From the NCBI GenBank assembly GCA_002364755.1, contig DEZI01000006.1:4804-68803 (forward strand): a stretch of 64,000 nucleotides of DNA. The letters run 5' to 3'. This stretch comes from Stenotrophomonas maltophilia. GTDB lineage: Bacteria; Pseudomonadota; Gammaproteobacteria; Xanthomonadales; Xanthomonadaceae. A model generated the notes under the pieces. The model did no database searches. It saw nothing but the letters and a program-made list of their open reading frames with translations, and was not told the DNA's origin. A program made the position numbers and the translations under genes. Below, piece after piece: positions 57,817 to 64,000 of the stretch (the first letter of the stretch is position 1; every line of letters starts with the position of its first letter).

Positions 57817-59745
57817 TTACTTGGCTTCAGCCTTGGCCAGCAGATCCTGCACCGAGGCGGTGGTGATCGGGTGGTAGCCCGGCTTGGCTTTCTCGAAGGC
57901 CTGCTTGGCCAGCTCCAGACCCTTCGGGGTCTTCACCAGTTCGGCGTAGATCGGCATGATCAGCTTGCGACGGCCGACGCGCTCGATGAACGCCGCGGCC
58001 GCATCATTGGCCTGCTCGTAGCCGCTGCGGATGGCCAGCGGGTACCAGCGCATGGCGATTTCGCCGTTGGCGGTGCCGGTGAAGTGGTAGGCCTTGTCCA
58101 GCGCGGCCAGCTTGTCCAGCGGCAGGCTGGTGCCCAGGCCGTCGATGAAGCGGACCCACTCCTGGGTGCCCCACTCGGCGGTGACCTGGTTGGCCGGCAG
58201 GCTGCCCGCACCGGAGAACGCGATGCGCGCGGCATCGACGCTGCTGAAGTTGCGCGACTGTGCCTTGGTAGCGAACGACGGGATGCCCGGCTCGTCCAGC
58301 CATGCCTTCAGCTCGGCCTCGCTCACCGCCGAGGGGTTCTTCGGCAGCAGGTTCTTCTTCAGGTAGTCGACGAACTGGTCGGTGTTGGCGCTCTGGAAGG
58401 CGTGGTCATCGAACCAGCCACGCAGGAACGGATCGAAGGTCTCGCGGCCGAAGCGCTGTTCCAGGAACTCCAGGAACCACGAGCCCTTCACGTAGGCGAC
58501 CTGGCTCAGGGCCTCGTCGGGGTCACGCTCGTTCAGCGGCGGCAGCGCCAGGGCCTGGTCGGCCGGGCTCATGTCCTTCACTTCGGCCAGCAGGTCGGTC
58601 TGGTCGATCTGCTTCTCCATCTCGGCCATCTCCTTGCCGTACAGGGCTTCGGTGATGCGGCCCTGGACGTAGGTGGTGAAGCCTTCATTGAGCCAGATGT
58701 CCTTCCAGCTGGCGTTGGTCACCAGGTTGCCCGACCAGCTGTGCGCCAGTTCGTGGGCAACCAGCGAGACCAGCGACTTGTCGCCGACGATCACGGTCGG
58801 GGTGGCGAAGGTCAGGCGCGGGTTTTCCATGCCGCCGAACGGGAACGACGGCGGCAGCACCAGCATGTCGTAGCGGCCCCAGCGGTATTCGCCGTACAGC
58901 TTTTCGGCGGCACCGATCATCTTCTCGGTGTCTTCGAATTCCTTGGCGGCCTTGTTGACCATGGTCGGCTCGGCCCAGACGCCGGAGCGGCCGGAAATCG
59001 GCTCGAACACCAGGTCACCGGCAGCGATGGCCAGCAGGTAGGACGGGATCGGCTGCGGCATCTTGAAGGTGTAGTCACCGTCACGCGCCGCCTTCGGGTC
59101 GTTGTCGGCGCTCATCAGCACCATCACGTCCGGGCGCGAGATCACGTGCGCGCTGTAGGTGAAGCGCACGCTCGGGGTGTCCTGCAGCGGCACCCAGGAA
59201 CGGGCATGGATGGCCTGCGACTGGCTGAACATGAAGGGCAGCTTCTTGCCCTCGGTCATCGACGGCGCCAGCCACTGCAGGCCCGAGGCGGTCGGTGCGG
59301 TGTGGTAGGTCACTTCGACCTTGGCCGGCTGTTCCGGCGCTTCGATGGTCAGCTTGCTGCCGAACACCTTGTCGACCGGGGCCAGGGCGAACTTCAGTTC
59401 GCTGCGCGCGCCATCGGCGCCGATGGCCTCGACCTTGGAGACGTTCAGCTCACGGGTGTCGAGCACCAGCTGCTGGGCGTCCTTCTGCTTCCATTCCAGA
59501 GTGTAGGTGGCGGTGCCGCCGATCTGCTTCTGGTCGAAGTCCAGCTTCAGATCCAGCGCGATGTCCTTGATGACGACCTTGTCCGGCTCGGCGTACGAGC
59601 TTTCGTCGTGGCTGCGGTTCTCGGCGTTCACGGGGGCGGCGGGGGCCTTTTCGGCAGTCGGGGCGGCGGCGGGTGCGGCCGCCTCCTGGGAGCAGCCGGC
59701 GGCCAGGGCCACGGCCAGCGGAAGGAGCATCAGCGGATTACGCAT
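57817..59745 (-). CDS. M1-family metallo-aminopeptidase lipoprotein (LTA4H-like)
   Basis: 642 residues. The lipobox AAGC (about residue 18) and an Ala/Pro spacer lead to the M1 fold. GGMEN at FGGMENPRLTF binds the substrate amino group; the zinc site is HELAHSWSGNL with downstream NEGFTTYV. The C-terminal helical domain (about 460-642) resembles leukotriene A4 hydrolase. It removes N-terminal residues from peptides in the periplasm or at the outer membrane. The ATG at 59745 starts the signal peptide. Confidence 0.94.
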   Translation of the reverse strand: MRNPLMLLPLAVALAAGCSQEAAAPAAAPTAEKAPAAPVNAENRSHDESSYAEPDKVVIKDIALDLKLDFDQKQIGGTATYTLEWKQKDAQQLVLDTRELNVSKVEAIGADGARSELKFALAPVDKVFGSKLTIEAPEQPAKVEVTYHTAPTASGLQWLAPSMTEGKKLPFMFSQSQAIHARSWVPLQDTPSVRFTYSAHVISRPDVMVLMSADNDPKAARDGDYTFKMPQPIPSYLLAIAAGDLVFEPISGRSGVWAEPTMVNKAAKEFEDTEKMIGAAEKLYGEYRWGRYDMLVLPPSFPFGGMENPRLTFATPTVIVGDKSLVSLVAHELAHSWSGNLVTNASWKDIWLNEGFTTYVQGRITEALYGKEMAEMEKQIDQTDLLAEVKDMSPADQALALPPLNERDPDEALSQVAYVKGSWFLEFLEQRFGRETFDPFLRGWFDDHAFQSANTDQFVDYLKKNLLPKNPSAVSEAELKAWLDEPGIPSFATKAQSRNFSSVDAARIAFSGAGSLPANQVTAEWGTQEWVRFIDGLGTSLPLDKLAALDKAYHFTGTANGEIAMRWYPLAIRSGYEQANDAAAAFIERVGRRKLIMPIYAELVKTPKGLELAKQAFEKAKPGYHPITTASVQDLLAKAEAK

Positions 59746-59869
59746 GAATCGGGACCGTTACGAGGATCAAACCCCAATGGTACCTCTCCCTCGCCCCGGA
59801 CGCGTTGCGCGATGCGGGGTAAGGCCGGACGGGGGCCGGCCCTGCGCCATGGGCGCCCGGCGCGGGCGT

Positions 59870-59925
59870 GTGCCAACCAGGGTTGGCACCTGCCGGAACT
59901 GGTAGCGTTGGGCCATGCCCGGCGG
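59870..59925 (+). repeat. GTGCCAACC palindrome and degenerate SMAG after ubiE
   Basis: GTGCCAACC-AGG-GTTGGCAC (59870-59889) is followed by a degenerate GTAG copy (59902-59925) with a GGGCCATGCCC stem. Both lie between the convergence point of ubiE and the start side of the aminopeptidase gene. Confidence 0.78.
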
Positions 59926-59936
59926 CCCCACACGCT

Positions 59937-60698
59937 TTACAGCTTGTAGCCGGAGTGGATCGAAACGATGCCGCCGGTAAGGTTCTTGTAGTGGCAGCGC
60001 TCGAAACCGGCCTGCCCCATCATTGCCTTCAGCTCTTCCTGCGGCGGGTGCTTGCGGATGCTCTCGGCCAGGTACTGGTAGCTGTCCGAATCGTTGGCGA
60101 ACAGCTTGCCCAGCTTCGGCAGGATCCTGAACGAGTGGAAGTCGTAGATCGGCTTGAACCAGTCGGCGGTGACTTCGGAGAACTCCAGCACGCGGGCCTG
60201 GCCGCCCACCTTCAGCACGCGGTACATCTCGCGCAGGCCGGCGTCCTTGTCGGTCACGTTGCGCAGTCCGAAGGCGATCGTCACCAGGTCGAAGCTGTTG
60301 TCCGGGAACGGCAGGGCTTCGGCGTTGCACTGCACGTAGTCTAGGCCGAGCACCAGGCCGCGGTTGGTCAGGCGGTCACGGCCGACCGACAGCATGCCGG
60401 CGTTGATGTCGCCCAGCACCACCGACCCTTCCGCACCCACGCGCTCCTTCAGCAGGGCGGCGATGTCGCCGGTGCCGCCGGCCAGGTCGAGCACGCGGTC
60501 ACCCGGCTTCACCTGCGCGGTGGCCACGTAGTAGCGCTTCCAGGCCCGGTGCACGCCGAGGCTCATCAGGTCGTTCATCAGGTCGTAGCTGCGCGCGACC
60601 GAGGTGAACACCTCACCGACAAGCTTCTGCTTGTCCTTGGCGGCCACGTCGCGGAACCCGAAATGGGTGGTACCGGATTTGTAGGGGGATTCGCTCAT
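59937..60698 (-). CDS. ubiE: Ubiquinone/menaquinone biosynthesis C-methyltransferase
   Basis: 253 residues. SAM motif I is RVLDLAGGTGDIAALLKE; the family signature is NAEALPFPDNSFDLVTIAFGLRNVTD, with YDLMNDLMSLGVHRAWKR before motif I and GGIVSIHSGYKL as the C-terminus. All are diagnostic for UbiE. It methylates the quinone ring at C-5 in ubiquinone synthesis. The ATG at 60698 is the standard start; an in-frame start at 61256 was rejected because it lies across the divergent deaminase gene. Confidence 0.96.
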   Translation of the reverse strand: MSESPYKSGTTHFGFRDVAAKDKQKLVGEVFTSVARSYDLMNDLMSLGVHRAWKRYYVATAQVKPGDRVLDLAGGTGDIAALLKERVGAEGSVVLGDINAGMLSVGRDRLTNRGLVLGLDYVQCNAEALPFPDNSFDLVTIAFGLRNVTDKDAGLREMYRVLKVGGQARVLEFSEVTADWFKPIYDFHSFRILPKLGKLFANDSDSYQYLAESIRKHPPQEELKAMMGQAGFERCHYKNLTGGIVSIHSGYKL

Positions 60699-60779
60699 GC
60701 CGCTGATTATCGCACCGCCGGAGCCGCTGCGGGGTAACCGGGCCTTATCATGGCGGCCCATGACCCACCGGAGGCCCAC

Positions 60780-61232
60780 ATGATCACCACGCCCGACTAC
60801 CAGGCCCTGCTGCAGACCGCCATCGCCGAAGCCCGACAGGGGCTGGCCGAAGGCGGCGTGCCGATCGGCGCGGCGCTTTACCACAACGACGGCCGCCTGC
60901 TCGGCTGCGGCCACAACCGCCGCGTACAGGAAGGCGACCCGTCCGTGCACGGTGAAACCGATGCCTTCCGCAAGGCCGGCCGCCAGCGCCGCTACCAGGA
61001 CACCATCATGGTCACCACCCTGGCCCCGTGCTGGTACTGCTCTGGCCTGGTGCGCCAGTTCAACATCGGCACGGTGGTGGTGGGTGAATCGCGCACCTTC
61101 CAGGGCGGCATCGACTGGCTGCGCGGGAACGGCGTCAACGTGATCGACCTGGACAGCCAGGAATGCGTCGACCTGCTCGGCGGCTTCATTGCGCAACATC
61201 CGGACATCTGGAACGAAGACATCGGCGAATAA
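60780..61232 (+). CDS. Zinc-dependent nucleoside/nucleobase deaminase
   Basis: 150 residues of the cytidine-deaminase-like fold. The zinc and catalytic motifs are HGETDA (HxE) and APCWYCSGLV (PCxxC). GGVPIGAALYHNDGRLLGCGHNRRVQEGDPSVH resembles yeast-type cytosine deaminase and related guanine or creatinine-unrelated deaminases. The exact base is not assigned. The ATG at 60780 follows GGAGG. It diverges from ubiE. Two small hairpins follow the stop codon (61277-61313). Confidence 0.88.
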   Translation: MITTPDYQALLQTAIAEARQGLAEGGVPIGAALYHNDGRLLGCGHNRRVQEGDPSVHGETDAFRKAGRQRRYQDTIMVTTLAPCWYCSGLVRQFNIGTVVVGESRTFQGGIDWLRGNGVNVIDLDSQECVDLLGGFIAQHPDIWNEDIGE

Positions 61233-61623
61233 GCGCCTCGTTCCCACTCTGCGCACAGCTGCATGAACGCTTCAGAGCCGGCACAGCCTTGTGCCGGCAG
61301 TGCCTTGTGGCACATCCAACCCAGCTATTCCCCATGAATGCGCTGGTCTCTCCGCGCACTGCTGACATGCTCATCACAGGCCGGGGGTAACGTGTGGCCT
61401 TGCCCGGCACATAGGGAAGTCCGCAGTGCGGACTGCCTGCATCCACACGCGATGCCTGCCGTCTCTCCAGCCGAGCGGCTCCTGCCTTCAACGCTAATCC
61501 GCCCATCCATTGCCACCGCGCGGTGGCAACACCGACTGCACGTCGCGCTGACGCAGCTTGCACTGACTGTTACGCGACACTGCGGTTCCGACGCTTCATC
61601 CAACCCAACCGAATTGGAATGAC
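61233..61623. other. 391-bp gap with hairpins and no supported gene
   Basis: GCCGGCAC-AGCCTT-GTGCCGGC (61277-61298) and GTGCC-TTGT-GGCAC (61300-61313) lie directly after the deaminase gene and may end its transcript. AGTCCGCA-G-TGCGGACT (61418-61434) is a further palindrome. Open frames here (61338-61622 and 61186-61563 minus) show no recognisable protein features and are not called. Confidence 0.55.
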
Positions 61624-61950
61624 ATGCACGCTGAAGTCCCCACCATCCCGCCGGTCATCGACGTAGACGCCGAACTGGATCATTGGCGCCGGCAGCACGC
61701 TGACGGTGCCTTGCCGCACAACTCGTTCGGCTCATATGTGCCGTGGATCAAGTTCGCCTGTGATTCGCTGATCACCCAGCCGCGCGCCAGCAATGCCGAG
61801 CGCGACGAAGCATTCCAGACCCAGTACGCCCTGCAGATCATGCCGCGCCTGACCGAATCGCAGGCCCGCGAGTTCGTCGACCGCTGCTGGCAGCACGTCT
61901 ATCAGACCAGCCGCGTGCGCCTGCAGGACGCCCCACGCCTGCGCGCCTGA
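61624..61950 (+). CDS. Small cytosolic protein of unknown function
   Basis: 108 residues from the ATG at 61624. VIDVDAELDHWRRQHADGALP and FGSYVPWIKFACDSLIT with a C-terminal ESQAREFVDRCWQHVY helix suggest an all-helical protein. The family was not recognised, though its regular amphipathic character and the good-looking start argue that it is real. It precedes the iron-permease-like gene on the same strand. Confidence 0.65.
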   Translation: MHAEVPTIPPVIDVDAELDHWRRQHADGALPHNSFGSYVPWIKFACDSLITQPRASNAERDEAFQTQYALQIMPRLTESQAREFVDRCWQHVYQTSRVRLQDAPRLRA

Positions 61951-61998
61951 CCTTAGTGCTCCTGCGGCTGCACGGCCCGTGCACGGGCAGCTGCCGAT

Positions 61999-62031
61999 CA
62001 TCGTCGTCACTTGGGTGGAACGACGACGATG
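61999..62031 (+). promoter_or_regulatory. Hairpin that would hide the start codon of the iron-permease-like gene
   Basis: CATCGTCGTC (61999-62008) and GACGACGATG (62022-62031) are exact complements over 10 bp, with the ribosome-site-like GGTGGA in the 13-nt loop and the ATG in the right arm. Folding would sequester the start codon, so this could be a translational switch. Confidence 0.55.
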
Positions 62032-62451
62032 AAAGCAAGGACCCTGTTCAATGCGATCGCCAAGAAGGCCGCAGCCGCCACCGGCTCGCCGTGGACCTTC
62101 CTGGCCGCGGTGGCGATCGTGGTGATATGGGGCATCAGCGGCCCCGTGTTCGGCTTCAACGATACCTGGCAGCTGGTGATCAACACCGGCACCACCATCA
62201 TCACCTTCCTGATGGTGTTCCTGATCCAGCACACGCAGAACTCGGATACAGCGGCGATGCAGATCAAGCTGGACGAGCTGATCCGCGCCACGGCCGAGGC
62301 CAACAACGAACTGCTGGACCTGGAAGAAATGGACGAAGAGCGGCTGGAGGAAATCCGCGCCGAGTACGAGCGCATGGCCCGCGAAGCCGGGGACGCGTTG
62401 GCCCGGGTACGTTCCTGCCGCGCGGCGCCGCGCGATGATGAGGCGGTTTGA
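62029..62451 (+). CDS. Low-affinity iron permease-like membrane protein
   Basis: 140 residues. Two hydrophobic helices (SPWTFLAAVAIVVIWGISGPVF and GTTIITFLMVFLIQHTQNSDTAAMQIKLDELI) fit the low-affinity iron permease family: the second helix and the HTQNxDxxAMQxKLDELI stretch are its signature. The C-terminal half is an acidic coiled helix. Transport of iron by bacterial members is not well shown, so the role is inferred. The ATG at 62029 is preferred over the TTG at 62011. A perfect 10-bp inverted repeat includes the start codon. Confidence 0.85.
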   Translation: MKARTLFNAIAKKAAAATGSPWTFLAAVAIVVIWGISGPVFGFNDTWQLVINTGTTIITFLMVFLIQHTQNSDTAAMQIKLDELIRATAEANNELLDLEEMDEERLEEIRAEYERMAREAGDALARVRSCRAAPRDDEAV

Positions 62452-62460
62452 TCAAGTCCG

Positions 62461-62880
62461 GTAGCGCCGGGCCATGCCCGGCGAGCGCGACGCGCGGCCT
62501 GTGTCCGACGCCATGAACGCCCACGCTCTGGTAGCGCCGGGCCATGCCCGGCGAGCGCGACGCGTGGCCTGTGTCCGATCCCATGAACGCCCACGCTCTG
62601 GTGGCGCGGGCCCTGCCCGGCGAGCGCGACGCGCGGCCTGTGTCCGACGCCATGAACGCCCACGCTCTGGTAGCGCCGGGCCATGCCCGGCGGGCGCGCA
62701 GCGCGGCCTGTGTCCGATCCCATGAACGCCCACGCTCTGGTAGCGCCGGGCCATGCCCGGCGAGCGCGACGCGCGGCCTGTGTCCGATCCCATGAACGCC
62801 CACGCTCTGGTAGCGCCGGGCCATGCCCGGCGAGCGCGACGCGCGGCCTGTGTCCGACGCCATGAACGCCTGCACCAAAG
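62461..62880 (+). repeat. Left REP array, six tandem 70-bp units
   Basis: Units start at 62461, 62531, 62601 (degenerate GTGG head), 62670, 62740 and 62810. Each has GTAG plus GCCGGGC-CAT-GCCCGGC and then a conserved 45-bp spacer containing GCGGCCTGTGTCCGA and ATGAACGCC. All point in the same direction and use the CAT loop. The array runs to the inverted copy at 62883. Confidence 0.93.
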
Positions 62881-62882
62881 CC

Positions 62883-62941
62883 GCCGGGCATGGCCCGGCG
62901 CTACCGAAGCCACGCACGCGTGGGACAATGCCCGGCGAGCG
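62883..62941. repeat. Inverted SMAG and partial copy closing the left array
   Basis: A minus-oriented copy (62904-62883) is followed by a headless fragment ATGCCCGGCGAGCGCGG at 62930. They separate the left array from the RAYT gene. Confidence 0.85.
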
Positions 62942-63012
62942 CGGTAGAACCCCACAAGCTGCCCAGGACTCCGCCGATAGGTGGATTCAACGCGCATTCC
63001 CAGACTGGTTCA

Positions 63013-63468
63013 ATGTCCAGTCGTCATCTAGAGCGCGGTCGCGATTCCCGCATCGATGGATACTACGTGCTCACCACCGTGGTGCTCGAGCGACGTCCGG
63101 TATTTGCAGACGCTCGCTGTGCAGAATGCCTCGTGGATACGCTGCGCTTCGTCGAGCGCGAAGGACAGAGTCGCTCATTCGCCTGGGTGATCATGCCCGA
63201 CCATGTTCATTGGTTGATGCAGTTGCGCGCCGGCACGCTCGCCCGATTGATGGGAACGTTGAAATCGCGCAGCAGCCGCCTTATAGGGCAGCAGTTCGGT
63301 GTGGAGACGCCCCTGTGGCAACCTAGCTACTTCGACCACGCTGTTCGCCATGAGGATGCGTTGAGGCGTCACGCACTCTACATCCTGGGGAATCCAGTCC
63401 GTGCGGGGCTCGCTACCGAGCTTGATGAGTATCCGTTTGCCTGGTGTCGATGGCCGATGCGATCGTGA
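63013..63468 (+). CDS. rayT: REP-associated tyrosine transposase (RAYT)
   Basis: 151 residues, a single Y1-transposase domain of the IS200/IS605-related RAYT group. The HuH motif is IMPDHVHWLM (His64 and His66), and the nucleophile Tyr123 is in ALYILGNPVRAGL. The YYVLTTVVLERRPVF N-terminus is also typical. Such enzymes cut and join REP hairpins and are thought to spread them. This copy has no transposon ends of its own but lies between two REP arrays. The ATG at 63013 fits the family; an upstream frame from 62890 would run through repeat DNA. It has all catalytic residues, so it may be active. Confidence 0.95.
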   Translation: MSSRHLERGRDSRIDGYYVLTTVVLERRPVFADARCAECLVDTLRFVEREGQSRSFAWVIMPDHVHWLMQLRAGTLARLMGTLKSRSSRLIGQQFGVETPLWQPSYFDHAVRHEDALRRHALYILGNPVRAGLATELDEYPFAWCRWPMRS

Positions 63469-63488
63469 TTGGACGTGTGGTAGAAGCC

Positions 63489-64000
63489 GCCGGGCGTGGC
63501 CCGGCGCTACCGGGGACCATCCCGCCCTGGTAGCGCCGGGCCGTGCCCGGCGAGCGCGAAGCGCGGACTGCGTCCGACGTCATGAACGTCCGAAGAAAAG
63601 CCGCCGGGCGTGGCCCGGCGCTACCGGGACCATCCCGCTCTGGTAGCGCCGGGCCGTGCCCGGCGAGCGCGAAGCGCGGACTGCGTCCGACGCCATGAAC
63701 GCCTGCACAAACGCCGCCGGGCACGGCCCGGCGCTACCGATGTTGCCTTCGCCTTCGTGCGCGGACTGCGTCCGACGCCATGAACGCCCGAAGAAAAGCC
63801 GCCGGGCGTGACCCGGCGCTACCGGGACCATCCCGCTCTGGTAGCGCCGGGCCGTGCCCGGCGAGCGCGAAGCGCGGCCTGCGTCCGACGTCATGAACGC
63901 CCGAAGAGAAGCCGCCGGGCGTGGCCCGGCGCTACCGGGACCATGCCGCTCTGGTAGCGCCGGGCCGTGCCCGGCGAGCGCGAAGCGCGGACTGCGTCCG
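63489..64000. repeat. Right REP array, about 113-bp inverted-dimer units, continuing past the window
   Basis: Plus copies start at 63530, 63643, 63841 and 63954, each accompanied by a minus copy about 80 bp downstream or 25 bp upstream. The plus loops are CGT, the minus loops CAC on their own strand, except for minor variants. The spacer (GCGGACTGCGTCCGACG, ATGAACG) is homologous to the left-array spacer. One unit near 63740 has lost its plus copy. Confidence 0.92.

Noticed and set aside
57790..59949. 719-codon plus-strand frame opposite the M1 aminopeptidase
   Set aside because: The aminopeptidase has its full zinc site and lipobox; the reverse frame is compositional.
61186..61622. Two overlapping opposite-strand frames (94 and 125 codons) between the deaminase and the small protein
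   Set aside because: Neither has a recognisable feature or convincing start; the region contains palindromes instead.
62452..62997. Several open frames with repeated GHARRARR/PGMARRYQSVG peptides in the REP arrays
   Set aside because: They are translations of tandem REP units and carry no independent coding signal.
62461..64000. CRISPR array
   Set aside because: Units are palindromic REPs with nearly identical spacers, no cas genes are nearby, and the spacers do not vary as CRISPR spacers do.

Overview
The window is high-GC chromosomal DNA that looks like Stenotrophomonas, most likely the S. maltophilia complex. The reasons are the Xanthomonadaceae gene content (a nagP-nagQ-nagB-II-nagA-nagX operon facing a glucokinase gene, Xanthomonas-type TonB receptors, an mre/mrd/rlpA/dacC/lip cluster) and dozens of short palindromes headed by GTAG, which match the SMAG (S. 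maltophilia GTAG) REP family. No rRNA, tRNA, CRISPR array or integrated phage was recognised. The assignment rests on reading alone; no database search was possible.

Layout. 1-8.3 kb: the 5' part of a TonB-dependent receptor, an orphan exbD, lytic transglycosylase slt, cca, and small proteins including an S41-type peptidase. 8.5-11.5 kb: a large autotransporter. 11.8-24.1 kb: an N-acetylglucosamine/chitooligosaccharide locus with nagP-nagQ-(nagB-II)-nagA-nagX on the minus strand and, divergently, glucokinase/GlcNAc kinase, a TonB receptor and a GH20 hexosaminidase; two LacI-type operators sit between the two arms. 24.2-28 kb: VanZ-like protein, MidA-like methyltransferase, pteridine reductase, folK, and a solitary Anbu (ancestral proteasome subunit). 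28-31.8 kb: a three-gene phosphorelay operon. 31.9-36.8 kb: BON protein, Gfo/Idh oxidoreductase, gnd, and two exported proteins. 36.9-46.6 kb: prc, lipA-lipB-ybeD, lpxR, dacC, rlpA, mltB. 46.6-47.8 kb: an insert with a small unknown gene and a complex folded leader. 47.8-54.9 kb: the rod-shape cluster mreB-mreC-mreD-mrdA-rodA with a second tandem rodA. 55.2-62.5 kb: PfkB kinase, HAD phosphatase, lipoprotein, M1 aminopeptidase, ubiE, deaminase, and two small genes. 62.46-64 kb: a REP-associated tyrosine transposase (RAYT) gene set between two tandem REP arrays.

How it fits together. The nag arms form a complete scavenging route: the outer-membrane receptor admits oligosaccharides, the hexosaminidase releases GlcNAc, NagP imports it, the kinase phosphorylates it, NagA deacetylates it and NagB-II makes fructose-6-phosphate, under NagQ repression. 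From about 36.9 to 54.9 kb most genes serve envelope growth (MreBCD-PBP2-RodA elongasome, MltB, RlpA, DacC, Prc, LpxR), with lipoate synthesis alongside.

The most notable non-coding content is the GTAG repeat system and its RAYT. The flanking arrays differ in period (70 versus about 113 bp) and in hairpin loop. Repeats supply the stop codons of three genes, and one lies inside the mreC reading frame. Two elements at 33.6 and 47.5 kb have a long outer stem enclosing two hairpins and are candidates for undescribed structured RNAs or miniature mobile elements.
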